Source of the DNA: Novosphingobium hassiacum
GTDB lineage: Bacteria > Pseudomonadota > Alphaproteobacteria > Sphingomonadales > Sphingomonadaceae
NCBI RefSeq assembly: GCF_014196055.1
Contig: NZ_JACICY010000005.1
Span: 208,601-272,600 of the forward strand
Direction: 5' to 3'
DNA: 64,000 nt
Shown here: piece by piece, positions 26,842-36,997 of the stretch
Position numbering within the stretch: the first letter of the stretch is position 1
Layout: every line of letters starts with the position of its first letter
Translations under genes and position numbers: made by a program
The notes under the pieces: model-generated
Told to the model about the DNA's origin: nothing
What the model saw: the letters and a program-made list of their open reading frames with translations, nothing else
Database searches by the model: none

Positions 26842-27605
26842 AACTGGTCGTTCTGGGAGCGGGCACTTCGACCGGTGTGCCGCGTATCGGCAACGACTGG
26901 GGCGATTGCGATCCGACCGAGCCGAAGAACCGGCGGACGCGCGTCGCGATCATGGTCGAGGGCGACGACGGCAGCCGCATTCTGGTCGATACGCCGACGG
27001 ACTTGCGCCAGCAGTTTCTCAGCTGTGACATCGACCGGGTGGACGCGGTGCTGTGGACCCACGACCATGCCGATCACTGCCATGGGATCGATGACCTGCG
27101 TCCTCTGCGCTATGGCCGTGCAGGACCGATCCCGGGCTATGCCACCAGTGAGACGGTGCGGCGGCTGCGGCAGCGGTTCGGCTATGTGTTTGCCGGGGAG
27201 CACGGTTATCACACGATTTGCGCACTGGATAACCTCGATCGGGTGCGGATGATCTGCGGAATGGGCGTGAAACATTGCCAGATGCCGCACGGTCCCGCGC
27301 AATCTACCGCTTATCGCTTTGATCAGGGCGGAAAATCAGTCGGTTACGCGACAGATTTCAGCGAGATTACCAGCGACATGGTCAGCCTGTTCGACCGGGT
27401 CGATGTGCTGGTTGTCGATTGCTTGCGCCGTAAACCGCATCCGACGCATGCGCATCTTGAGATGTCGCTGGAGTTGATCGAGGCCTGCCGCGTTGGCCAG
27501 GGCGTCTTGACGCATCTCGACAAGTCGATGGATTATGCGACGCTTGCAGCCGAGACGCCGGCGCATGTTCAACCGGCTTATGATGGCCTGGAGATCGTGG
27601 TGTGA
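26838..27605 (+). CDS. MBL-fold metallo-hydrolase, PhnP-like
   Basis: A 255-residue metallo-beta-lactamase-fold enzyme related to PhnP and phosphodiesterases. It starts with GTG 26838 (VKLVVLGAGTSTGVPRIG). The zinc-binding signature is THDHADHCHGIDDL, with further ligands in QMPHGP, GYATDFSE and LTHLDKSMDY. Likely a cyclic phosphodiesterase or phosphoribosyl-cyclic-phosphate hydrolase, but the substrate is not settled by sequence. It overlaps the TatD gene and the small membrane protein gene by 4 bases each. Confidence 0.88.
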   Translation: MKLVVLGAGTSTGVPRIGNDWGDCDPTEPKNRRTRVAIMVEGDDGSRILVDTPTDLRQQFLSCDIDRVDAVLWTHDHADHCHGIDDLRPLRYGRAGPIPGYATSETVRRLRQRFGYVFAGEHGYHTICALDNLDRVRMICGMGVKHCQMPHGPAQSTAYRFDQGGKSVGYATDFSEITSDMVSLFDRVDVLVVDCLRRKPHPTHAHLEMSLELIEACRVGQGVLTHLDKSMDYATLAAETPAHVQPAYDGLEIVV

Positions 27606-27772
27606 CGGGCGACGATATCGTCAGGATCATCGGCATCGCCATGGCGCTCGTTCTGGTCGTCGCGAACTTGCGCGGACAGCGGATCGGGCTATCCGAAGGA
27701 CTGGGAGCAGCGGCGCTGTGGGGCTTTCTGTTTATAGCGGCGGCGCTCGTGTTCTCGATGCTCGGTTGGTAA
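27602..27772 (+). CDS. Small membrane protein, 56 residues
   Basis: A GTG-started frame overlapping the previous stop by 4 bases (GTGA), typical of translational coupling. The 56-residue product has two hydrophobic segments, about residues 7-21 (VRIIGIAMALVLVVA side) and 34-54 (AAALWGFLFIAAALVFSM), separated by a short basic loop with two arginines. It is therefore a predicted two-helix inner-membrane hairpin. I know no function. It is the last gene of the run that begins with the lytic transglycosylase. Confidence 0.7.
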   Translation: MTGDDIVRIIGIAMALVLVVANLRGQRIGLSEGLGAAALWGFLFIAAALVFSMLGW

Positions 27773-27792
27773 AGCGGCCGCCTACATTTAAC

Positions 27793-27806
27793 ATAATACT
27801 TATTAT
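27793..27806. promoter_or_regulatory. AT-rich inverted repeat upstream of mazG
   Basis: ATAATA-CT-TATTAT, a 6-2-6 palindrome, lies in a conspicuously A+T-rich 40-base island within this G+C-rich DNA, 23 bases before the mazG start. It partly resembles a Fur-type box (GATAAT...ATTATC on the minus strand) and may overlap a promoter. Unproven. Confidence 0.35.
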
Positions 27807-27829
27807 CAATTTTGAATCGAGGGTTTTCT

Positions 27830-28630
27830 GTGGCGGTCGATATGTCCCCTCTCACCGGAAATACATCGCTCTCCCGGTTGCTTGCCATCATGGCGCGCTT
27901 GCGTGATCCGAAACATGGCTGCGAGTGGGATTGCGCGCAGACGTTTGCAACGATCGCGCCCTATACGATCGAGGAAGCCTACGAAGTCGATGATGCCATT
28001 GCCCGCGATGACATGGCGGCGCTGAAGGAAGAACTCGGTGACCTGCTGCTTCAGGTCGTGTTCCACGCGCGGATCGCCGAAGAACTCGGGCTGTTTGCAT
28101 TCGACGATGTTGCCGCTGCCATCGCCGACAAGATGGAAGCGCGGCATCCTCACGTCTTCGGTCACGAGACGCCAAGCGATCAGAGCCGCGATGACCGGTG
28201 GGAGAGCGCCAAGGCGAGCGAGCGTGAAGCCAAAGGTGCGCTGAGCGCAATGGATGGCGTGGCGCTGGCGCTGCCGGCGTTGATGCGCGCCGACAAGTTG
28301 CAGAAGCGAGCCGCACGACAGGGCTTCGATTGGCCGGATGCGCATGGCGCAGTGGACAAGGTTGTCGAGGAATTGCAGGAGCTTGAAGAGGCTACCTCGG
28401 ACAATGAGCGCGTTGCCGAAGCGGGCGACCTGCTGTTCGCCACCGTCAATGTCGCACGCAAATATGGCGTCGCGCCCGAAGATGCGCTGCGCGAGGCCAA
28501 CGCCAAGTTCGAACGCCGGTTCAGGGGCATGGAAGCTTTGGCTCCGGGAACATTCCCTTCGCTTTCGCTCGAGGAGCAGGAGGCTTTGTGGAGCCAAGTG
28601 AAACGATCAGAGCGTGGTGAAGCGCCCTAG
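27830..28630 (+). CDS. mazG: Nucleoside triphosphate pyrophosphohydrolase MazG
   Basis: An all-alpha NTP pyrophosphohydrolase that removes aberrant or excess NTPs and in E. coli lowers ppGpp. It has 266 residues with two MazG repeats: the N-terminal metal site shows EEAYEVDDAI and EELGDLLLQVVFHA, the C-terminal one EELQELEEA and EAGDLLFATVNVA. GTG 27830 is chosen because GAGGG precedes it by about 7 bases; TTG 27812 and ATG 27842 are alternatives. The 3' end overlaps the convergent hflX by 24 bases. Confidence 0.93.
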   Translation: MAVDMSPLTGNTSLSRLLAIMARLRDPKHGCEWDCAQTFATIAPYTIEEAYEVDDAIARDDMAALKEELGDLLLQVVFHARIAEELGLFAFDDVAAAIADKMEARHPHVFGHETPSDQSRDDRWESAKASEREAKGALSAMDGVALALPALMRADKLQKRAARQGFDWPDAHGAVDKVVEELQELEEATSDNERVAEAGDLLFATVNVARKYGVAPEDALREANAKFERRFRGMEALAPGTFPSLSLEEQEALWSQVKRSERGEAP

Positions 28631-29884
28631 TTCGCGCGTGGTCAGACGCACCTTGATCCGCATCGCAGGCCCCTCCTCTGCCTGATCGACCTGCCGCTCC
28701 TCGATGATGTCGCCATGCGCGTGCAGCCATGCGAGGCGTTGGCCGTTGGACAAAGGAATCGTCATCTCAAGCGTTTGCGCACCGCTGGTGAGCATTTCGC
28801 CGAGCGTTTCGAGCAAATCATCGACGCCCGAGCCGGTCAGCGCAGACACCGGCACGACAACCGTCTCAGTTATCCTGGCGGCGATCAGGTCGAGCCGCAT
28901 TGCCTGCTCATCCGCGGACAGCAGGTCCCACTTGTTCCATGCCTCGATGACCGGAACCTTGGGTCCGTCATCGGCATTCACGCCGAGGTCGGCCAGGATC
29001 GCTTCGACTTCGGCTTTCTGATCTGCCGTTGCGGGATTGGCGACATCGCGGACGTGCACGATCACGTCCGCCGCAGTCACTTCTTCGAGCGTGGCGCGGA
29101 AAGCGGCGACGAGCTGGGTCGGAAGGTCCGAGATGAAACCGACCGTGTCCGACAGAATGGCTTTATCGACACCGGGCATGCGAATTGCGCGCATGGTGGG
29201 ATCTAGCGTGGCGAACAGCAGATCTTCCGCCATGACGTCAGCGCCTGTCAGCCTGTTGAACAGGGTAGACTTACCCGCGTTGGTGTAGCCTACCAAGGCG
29301 ATGACCGGCCACGGCGCGCGTTGGCGGCGTTCGCGATGAAGGCCGCGCGTGCGGCGGACCTGCTCGAGTTCCTTGCGCAGGCGGCCCATGCGATTGCGGA
29401 TCTGGCGGCGATCGGCCTCGATCTGGGTTTCGCCGGGGCCGCCAAGGAAGCCGAAGCCGCCGCGCTGGCGTTCCAGGTGAGTCCATGACCGGACAAGGCG
29501 TCCAGCCTGATAATCCAGATGCGCAAGTTCGACCTGCAAGCGACCTTCAGCTGTCGCTGCACGCTCGCCGAAGATCTCGAGGATCAGCCCCGTGCGGTCA
29601 ATGACCTTGCGCTTGAGCTTTTCTTCGAGATTGCGCTGCTGGATCGCCGACAGCGAACCGTCGACGATGACCAGCTCGGCATCCGACTGGTTGCAGGCGA
29701 CGCCAATGCGTTCGACCTGCCCTTCACCGAACAGCGTGGCGGGGCGCACGGCGCGGATCGGCAGGATGAACGAATCCACCACTTCGATCCCGATGGCGCG
29801 GGCAAGGCCCTGCCCTTCTTCGAGGCGAGATTCGGCATCAGCACCGAGGCCCCCTCCCCGCTGCTTGATGTCGGGGAGGACCAC
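28607..29884 (-). CDS. hflX: GTPase HflX
   Basis: A ribosome-associated GTPase that splits stalled ribosomes under stress. The core is 425 residues: an N-terminal HflX subdomain (FGEGQVERI, GLILEIFGERA), a glycine-rich helical region (GGFGFLGGPGETQIE) and the G domain (GYTNAGKST, DTVGFISDLP, NKWD). The given start is GTG at 29884. The frame stays open upstream, and a CTG at 29956 overlapping the hfq stop would add 24 residues (...TRGARAL) resembling homologous N-termini, so the true start is uncertain. It lies downstream of hfq, the classical hfq-hflX order. Confidence 0.93.
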   Translation of the reverse strand: MVLPDIKQRGGGLGADAESRLEEGQGLARAIGIEVVDSFILPIRAVRPATLFGEGQVERIGVACNQSDAELVIVDGSLSAIQQRNLEEKLKRKVIDRTGLILEIFGERAATAEGRLQVELAHLDYQAGRLVRSWTHLERQRGGFGFLGGPGETQIEADRRQIRNRMGRLRKELEQVRRTRGLHRERRQRAPWPVIALVGYTNAGKSTLFNRLTGADVMAEDLLFATLDPTMRAIRMPGVDKAILSDTVGFISDLPTQLVAAFRATLEEVTAADVIVHVRDVANPATADQKAEVEAILADLGVNADDGPKVPVIEAWNKWDLLSADEQAMRLDLIAARITETVVVPVSALTGSGVDDLLETLGEMLTSGAQTLEMTIPLSNGQRLAWLHAHGDIIEERQVDQAEEGPAMRIKVRLTTRELGRFTTL

Positions 29885-29952
29885 GAGCGCGCGCGCACCG
29901 CGCGTAACCTCACCGGCAACGTCGCCGGTGTTGTTGCCAAATTCGAAAGTGC

Positions 29953-30534
29953 TCAGGTTTCCTCGCCATCCCAGTCGCCCGTCAAATCGACGTGGCCGGC
30001 CGGCTGAATTGTTGAAACGGCATGCTTGTAGGCGAGCTGGACGTAGCCTTCACGCTCGAGCAGCATGCAGAACAGATCGTACGAAGCGACCTTGCCCTGA
30101 AGCATCACGCCGTTGACCAGGAACATGGTGACCTGCACGCCCGAGTCGCGGACACTGGACAGGAACACTTCCTGCAGCAGCCGTGCCTTCTTGGCGTTCT
30201 CCTCACCCCCGGTCTGGAAGTGCGCGACGGACAGCTGCTGGCCGGGCATGATGGTCGAGATCGCGTGCTTGTAAACCAGTTGCGATTGGCCATCGCGGCG
30301 CAGCAGGATCGAGAAATTGTCGAACCAGGTGACGATACCCTGCAGCTTGACGCCCTTTACCAGGAACATCGTGACAGGCGTCTTGTTCTTGCGCAGGTGA
30401 TTGAGGAACAAGTCCTGAAGGTTCTGGCCCTTCCCGCCCGTCGGTCCCGGCGTTGCTACAGCAGGTGCCGTTTCGGCAGCCGGAACGGGATCGGCTTTTG
30501 CCTTGGGCCGTGCGGTCAGTGTCTTTCCGGTCAT
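29953..30534 (-). CDS. hfq: Hfq with two tandem Sm-like domains
   Basis: The RNA chaperone Hfq normally has about 70-100 residues and one Sm-like domain. This 193-residue chain has two. Domain 1 (about 35-98) has [24 protein letters not shown] and YKHAIST. Domain 2 (about 115-179) has [24 protein letters not shown] and YKHAVST. An Ala/Pro-rich head of about 30 residues and an acidic tail (DWDGEET) flank them. Three chains could build a pseudo-hexamer. The start at 30534 has GGAG 9 bases upstream. Double Hfq has been noted in Novosphingobium-like bacteria. It precedes hflX. Confidence 0.95.
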   Translation of the reverse strand: MTGKTLTARPKAKADPVPAAETAPAVATPGPTGGKGQNLQDLFLNHLRKNKTPVTMFLVKGVKLQGIVTWFDNFSILLRRDGQSQLVYKHAISTIMPGQQLSVAHFQTGGEENAKKARLLQEVFLSSVRDSGVQVTMFLVNGVMLQGKVASYDLFCMLLEREGYVQLAYKHAVSTIQPAGHVDLTGDWDGEET

Positions 30535-30723
30535 TTTACGTGACTCCGTTTTATCTTGGCTCAAGTCTCGTAACGGGCCTGAGCGATCTGGCTTTGACAG
30601 TCTTCTGTCTCGGCCGGGTTCGGTCCCACATGTATGGTGCCAAGGCTCATGCGTAAACATGAGAAATTGCACCGGGTTCCGAAAAAATGCGTATGTGCAG
30701 ATGTTGTTTGCGCGTGAACGCGG

Positions 30724-32109
<1,386 letters not shown>

Positions 32110-32122
32110 CGTATGGGTCCTG

Positions 32123-34354
32123 TCAGTCCTGTTCGGTGCCGTTGGTATCTGCTGATGAGACGGGGTTGCGTGCGAAGCGCATCGTGACGCGGGTGCCTCC
32201 GCCGGGCTCGGGTTGGAAGGCCATCTCGCCACCATGTTCCTCGACGATCTTGTGGACGATCGCCAAGCCCAGGCCGGTGCCTTTCTCGCGCGTGGTCATG
32301 TACGGCTCGAGAATGCGCTCGCGCTCTGCAGGCAGGCCGATACCGTTGTCGGTCACGCTGACGGTGACCGTCTCGAGATCCCCGGCAAGCGTAACCGCAA
32401 TCCGCCCACGGTAATCGACGTCCTCAACCTTTGCTTTGGCTTCAATCGCTTCGACTGCGTTCTTGAGGACATTGGTCATGCACTGACCAAACTGGTGGCG
32501 ATCGCATTCGACAGGCACGCTGGGTTCATCGCAGGCAAAGCTATAGGCGATGCCGGTATGCGCTACTTCCTGCAGGAACATCGACTGGCGGACGAGATCG
32601 CTCGCATCCTCGGCGCGGAACACGGGCTTTGGCAGGCGGGCGAAGGAGGAGAACTCGTCGACCATCTTGCGTAGCTCGCCGACCTGCCGGATGATCGTGG
32701 CGGTCAGTTCCTCGAACAGTTCGGGGTCGGTCTCGATCTGACGGCCATAGCGGCGGCGCAGGCGTTCGGTGGCCAGCTGGATCGGGGTGAGCGGGTTCTT
32801 GATTTCGTGCGCGATGCGGCGGGCAACGTCGGACCATGCTGCACGCCGCTGATCGAGCAGCTGGCGGGTGATGTCCTCGAACGTGATGACATGGCCGTTG
32901 CTGTCCTCGACGATACGGACCGCAAGGGTGCGCAAATCGCCGCCGAGCGGGTGCTGGATGACGTTGCTGGCCTGGCGCGAGGCGACAAGCTGGGCGAAGA
33001 CCGGCGACACTTCGGCGAGCGGGCGTCCCACTGGCGAAGGCGCCTTGGCATCGAGCATCAGGCGTAGCGCGGAACTGTTGATCAGCTGGATCGCGCCATC
33101 GCGTCCGATCGAGACGATGCCGGCAGTGATCGATTCAAGCACCGCCTCGATGAAGGCGCGGCGCACTTCGAGCTGCGCATTTGCGGAGACCAGCGCCTGT
33201 GTCTGGCCTTCGAGTTGACGGGTCATGCGGTTGAAGGCGCGGGCAAGCAGCCCGATTTCGTCCGAGCCGCTGCTTTGTGCAACGCGCATCGCGAAATTGC
33301 CGCTGCCGACGGTGCGCGCGGCGGAGACCAGTTCGGCGAGTGGCGCAACCTGCCGGTCGGCAAAGCGCAATGCCGCCCATACTGCCACGCCGACCAGCAT
33401 GAGGCTGACGCCGAACAGCGCGAGATTGAAGCGCAACTGCAGCGCGCGCGAGCGCGAGATCAGCATGTCGTAGGACTTGAGGACGGTCTGCGCGCGCTCC
33501 CATTGTTCGAGTGCGAGCGCGTTCGAGGTGCGCGCGGCGTAGAGGTAGATGCCACGACGCTTATCGACCGGAGTGACCGCTTCGATCCGCTCGGCCGATG
33601 CGGTGACAACAACGCTTTCGCCTGCGTCGAGCCGCTTGAGATCCTCAGGCGTCACGCGCTGGCGTCTATCGCTCTTCTCCGGATCGACGATCGCGGCGGT
33701 GCGCAGCGATCCGTCGGGCGCGCGTTCGAGGATCGCGGATTCGTTGAGCTGGCGGCTGAGGACCTGGAACGAGTAGCCCTCGGCAAATTCGGTCGAGGTG
33801 ATCGCGGCCTGATCGAGATAGTCGCGGATGTCGCCGGCCATCGTGACGGTTTCGTTGCCGACATCGCGCAGCTTGTCTTCGTAGTAACCGCGCGCAAGCT
33901 TGTTGGCGTTTTCGAGCATCCCGCGCGAGTTGTCGGAAAACCAGAATTCGACACCGGACTGGAACAGGACCGAGGCAAAGACGACGACGAGCAGCGTCGG
34001 GATGGCGGCAATCAGCGAGAACAGCCAGACAAGGCGGACATGCAATCGCCCGCTCGACCCGACGACGCTGCGCGTGGCGCGACGGATCGCCAGGCGCCTG
34101 CCACCCAGGATCAGCAGCGCCATGGCCGGGACCAGTGTGCCGATCAGCAAGGTCGATGTGAGGCGGGACGGCAGAACCTGCCCCTCCTCGCTCGACCCGG
34201 TGACGGTAAGCCAGCTTACTGCGACCATCAGGGCGAGAACTGTAGCCGTGGCACCTTCGAGTAGCAGGAAAACATTGGCGCGTCGCAGGGTCACGAGCAC
34301 GCGCCGCCACCAGCGCGGCAGACGTCGAACCTTGACTGAGCGTTCCTGATGCAT
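32123..34354 (-). CDS. ntrY: Nitrogen regulation sensor histidine kinase NtrY
   Basis: A large membrane kinase of 743 residues. The N-terminus has several hydrophobic segments (about 25-45, 55-75, 90-115), then an extracytoplasmic region, a further membrane segment (FNLALFGVSLMLVGVAVWAAL), a HAMP domain, a PAS domain (AVLESITAGIVSIGRDGAIQLIN), and the kinase core: [16 protein letters not shown] with the phospho-accepting His, and the ATP-binding N, G1 and G2 boxes (NVLKNAVEAIE, DNGIGLP, GTGLGLAI). An upstream in-frame ATG at 34384 is possible. It lies between ntrC and ntrX. Confidence 0.94.
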   Translation of the reverse strand: MHQERSVKVRRLPRWWRRVLVTLRRANVFLLLEGATATVLALMVAVSWLTVTGSSEEGQVLPSRLTSTLLIGTLVPAMALLILGGRRLAIRRATRSVVGSSGRLHVRLVWLFSLIAAIPTLLVVVFASVLFQSGVEFWFSDNSRGMLENANKLARGYYEDKLRDVGNETVTMAGDIRDYLDQAAITSTEFAEGYSFQVLSRQLNESAILERAPDGSLRTAAIVDPEKSDRRQRVTPEDLKRLDAGESVVVTASAERIEAVTPVDKRRGIYLYAARTSNALALEQWERAQTVLKSYDMLISRSRALQLRFNLALFGVSLMLVGVAVWAALRFADRQVAPLAELVSAARTVGSGNFAMRVAQSSGSDEIGLLARAFNRMTRQLEGQTQALVSANAQLEVRRAFIEAVLESITAGIVSIGRDGAIQLINSSALRLMLDAKAPSPVGRPLAEVSPVFAQLVASRQASNVIQHPLGGDLRTLAVRIVEDSNGHVITFEDITRQLLDQRRAAWSDVARRIAHEIKNPLTPIQLATERLRRRYGRQIETDPELFEELTATIIRQVGELRKMVDEFSSFARLPKPVFRAEDASDLVRQSMFLQEVAHTGIAYSFACDEPSVPVECDRHQFGQCMTNVLKNAVEAIEAKAKVEDVDYRGRIAVTLAGDLETVTVSVTDNGIGLPAERERILEPYMTTREKGTGLGLAIVHKIVEEHGGEMAFQPEPGGGTRVTMRFARNPVSSADTNGTEQD

Positions 34355-34439
34355 CGTTGCACGATCACAACACCCCTGTGGCATTATTGCAAGGGGAAAC
34401 CGACAAACGCGGTCTCGTCGTCAGCCGACGTGATGTGTC

Positions 34440-35882
34440 TCAGTCTCTGACGAGATAATCCTCGGGCGAAATACCCAGATCGGACAGTCTCTTGCGCAAG
34501 GTGTTGCGGTTGATGCCAAGCTGCTGTGCGGCGCGCAACTGGTTGCCACCAGTCTGTGCGAGCACGTTGAGGAACAGTGGCCGTTCGAACGCAGCGAGCG
34601 CGGCGTCGTAGATTTCGCCGTGGGGCGGCGCGTTGTCTGTGAGCCATGCCGAAACCGCATAGGCGAGATCGGACGTGGCGGGTGGCGATACGTCATCGAT
34701 CCGGGGCGACGATGCGCCCTCGGATTGCGTGAGCAATGGCTCGATGGCGACCGCGTCGATCACTTCCTCACGCGCAAGCAGTGCCACGCGATAAATGAAG
34801 TTGCGCAGTTCGCGGACGTTACCGCGCCAAGGCTGACGGGCGAGTATTTCCGCGCCGGTGCTCGACAACTGGCGGCGTGGCAGGCCCTCGGTCGCGGCCT
34901 TGGCGAGAAAGTGCCGCGACAGGGCTTCGATATCGTCGGTGCGTTCGCGCAAGGGCGGGAGTTCGATGGGGACGACAGCAAGCCGATAGTAAAGATCTTC
35001 GCGGAAGGTGCCTGCGGCAATCATCGGCAGGAGATCGCGGTTGGTTGCGGCGACGATGCGGCAATCGAGCGTGATTTCGTCCCGCCCGCCGACGCGACGG
35101 ACCTTGCCCGATTGAAGCGCGCGCAGCAGGCGTGTCTGCGCCTGCATCGGCATGTCGCCGATCTCGTCGAGGAAAAGCGTACCGCCGCTGGCCTGTTCGA
35201 ACTTGCCGATGGAGCGGGCGACGGCGCCGGTAAACGCACCCTTTTCGTGACCGAACAGCTCGCTCTCGATCAGTTCTGCGGGGATGGCAGCGGTGTTGAC
35301 CGCGATGAATGGCCCCGAGCGGCGGTTGCCGAGCTGGTGGATCGCTTCGGCGACGAGCTCCTTGCCCGTGCCGGATTCGCCCAGGATCAGCACGGTCAGG
35401 TCGTTGCGCAGGACGCGCGTGATCATGCGATAGACGGCCTGCATCGCGGCGCTGCGACCAACAAGAGGCAAGCCTTGGGTCACGTCCTGCGGCACGTCGA
35501 TGTCGGTGGCTTCGGCCTTGCCGATGGCCTGCGTTACCGTGCGGATGAGCTCTTCAAGGTCGAACGGCTTGGGAAAGTATTCGAACGCGCCGGTGTCGCT
35601 CGCGCGGACTGCGGTGTCGAGCGTGTTCTGCGCCGAAAGTATGATGATCGGCAGCGCGGGATCGGCTTCACGTACGCCGCCGAGGGTTTCGATGCCGTCG
35701 CCATCGGTCAGCATCACGTCGGTCAGCAGCAGTTTGTAGTGATGGCGGGCAAGAAAGCGGTCGCGGTCCGCGATGGAATCGCAGCGATCGACTTCAAAGC
35801 CCTCGGCTTCGAGCGCAGCGGTGATGACCAGCGCGATCGAGGCATCATCTTCGACGAGGAGAACGCGTTTGGTCATGCTCAT
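34440..35882 (-). CDS. ntrC: Nitrogen regulator NtrC, sigma-54 activator
   Basis: An enhancer-binding activator for nitrogen-assimilation genes, 480 residues. The order is a receiver (phospho-acceptor Asp55 in LLLTDVML), an AAA+ domain with Walker A GESGTGKE (168-175), an intact GAFTGA (215-220), GGTLFLDEIGDMP and RREDL-type sensor regions, and a Fis-type DNA-binding end (GGNQLRAAQQLGINRNTLRKRL). The start overlaps the ntrB stop by 4 bases (ATGA). It is the canonical sigma-54 activator of the pair here, unlike NtrX. Confidence 0.96.
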   Translation of the reverse strand: MSMTKRVLLVEDDASIALVITAALEAEGFEVDRCDSIADRDRFLARHHYKLLLTDVMLTDGDGIETLGGVREADPALPIIILSAQNTLDTAVRASDTGAFEYFPKPFDLEELIRTVTQAIGKAEATDIDVPQDVTQGLPLVGRSAAMQAVYRMITRVLRNDLTVLILGESGTGKELVAEAIHQLGNRRSGPFIAVNTAAIPAELIESELFGHEKGAFTGAVARSIGKFEQASGGTLFLDEIGDMPMQAQTRLLRALQSGKVRRVGGRDEITLDCRIVAATNRDLLPMIAAGTFREDLYYRLAVVPIELPPLRERTDDIEALSRHFLAKAATEGLPRRQLSSTGAEILARQPWRGNVRELRNFIYRVALLAREEVIDAVAIEPLLTQSEGASSPRIDDVSPPATSDLAYAVSAWLTDNAPPHGEIYDAALAAFERPLFLNVLAQTGGNQLRAAQQLGINRNTLRKRLSDLGISPEDYLVRD

Positions 35883-36997
35883 CCGGCTACCGAGCCCGCG
35901 ACGGGAAGATGAATACGGAAATGGGTCCAGCCACCAAGCTCGTCGCGATCATGGGTGATGCGGCCGTTCATTTCGCGCACCAGCTTCTGGACGAGCGCGA
36001 GGCCGAGGCCCTGCCCGTTCTTCTTGCCGGTGACAAACGGTTCGAAAATGTGATCTCGCAGCGATGGGTCGATACCCGGACCGTTGTCGGAAATGCGCAA
36101 CTCGATCGGCAGGCGCAGCGGTTTGCCGCCTGGCCCTGCATGGAGCTGGATGCCGCTGGCGAACCGCGTACGCACGATCATGCGCGGCCTGGCCTGAAAG
36201 CGGCAGGCCTCGCGCGCGTTGCTCATCAGATTGAGCATGACCTGCACCAGCGAATCCGGATTTGCCATGATCGGTGGCAGCGAAGGGTCGAACTCCTCCT
36301 CGATCGCAACGGGTTCGGGCGCGCCCGCTGCGATGACGGCCTGCGCGCGGCGTACGGCCTCGTGCAGGTTGCATGACTGCGCCGGTTCAGCGCGACGGCG
36401 CGAAAGCGATTGCATCTGGTCGATCAGCTTGGCGATACGATCGACTTCGGCGGTGATCAGCCCAGTCATCGCGCGGTCGCTTTCCGACAGTTTTCGGTCG
36501 AGCAGCTGGGCCGCGCCGCGAATGCCGGCCAGCGGGTTTTTGATTTCGTGGGCGAGCACGTCGGGCGCGCGCAGGGCGATGCCCTCGCCCCCGCCCGCGC
36601 CGCGCCCATCGCCCGAAAGCGCTTCGACGCCGACGCCTTCGTGCAGCATCAGCAGTTGCCATCCGGGGCAATGGGTCACCGGGCTGGTCATCACGTCGAA
36701 CGGACGCGGGGCCTGACCGCGAATGTGGACGCGCACACCGCGCGCGAACAACTGCGCCTCGCCTTCAGCCAGTCTGCCGAGGATCAGCGGCTCGTCGAAT
36801 TCGAACAGTTCGGCGACCGACTTGCCGATCAGGCGGCGCGCTCCCTGCCCGAGAAGTTGCTCGGCAGCGGGATTGACCGCCTGGACGATCAGGTCTGGAT
36901 CGAGTTGCAGCAGCGCGAGCGGGAGGCTGGCGACGACGCGCTTGGGATCGGGCTTTTGCCCGGCCTCCTGCCTGCGCCAGTCGGGAAGCGCGATCAT
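35879..36997 (-). CDS. ntrB: Nitrogen regulation histidine kinase NtrB
   Basis: A soluble sensor kinase that phosphorylates NtrC and is controlled by PII proteins. It has 372 residues: a PAS domain (about 20-125, [22 protein letters not shown]), a Gly-rich linker, H150 in [20 protein letters not shown], and the ATPase domain ([36 protein letters not shown]). The start at 36997 overlaps the dusB stop by 4 bases and gives the N-terminus [12 protein letters not shown]. The longer open frame upstream runs inside dusB and is not coding. Confidence 0.95.
   Translation of the reverse strand: MIALPDWRRQEAGQKPDPKRVVASLPLALLQLDPDLIVQAVNPAAEQLLGQGARRLIGKSVAELFEFDEPLILGRLAEGEAQLFARGVRVHIRGQAPRPFDVMTSPVTHCPGWQLLMLHEGVGVEALSGDGRGAGGGEGIALRAPDVLAHEIKNPLAGIRGAAQLLDRKLSESDRAMTGLITAEVDRIAKLIDQMQSLSRRRAEPAQSCNLHEAVRRAQAVIAAGAPEPVAIEEEFDPSLPPIMANPDSLVQVMLNLMSNAREACRFQARPRMIVRTRFASGIQLHAGPGGKPLRLPIELRISDNGPGIDPSLRDHIFEPFVTGKKNGQGLGLALVQKLVREMNGRITHDRDELGGWTHFRIHLPVAGSVAG

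Noticed and set aside
30535..30723. A sigma-54 promoter upstream of hfq (TTGGCAC on the minus strand)
   Set aside because: The -24-like part is present, but the GC expected 10 bases after the GG is GT and the -12 element does not fit, so it was not called.
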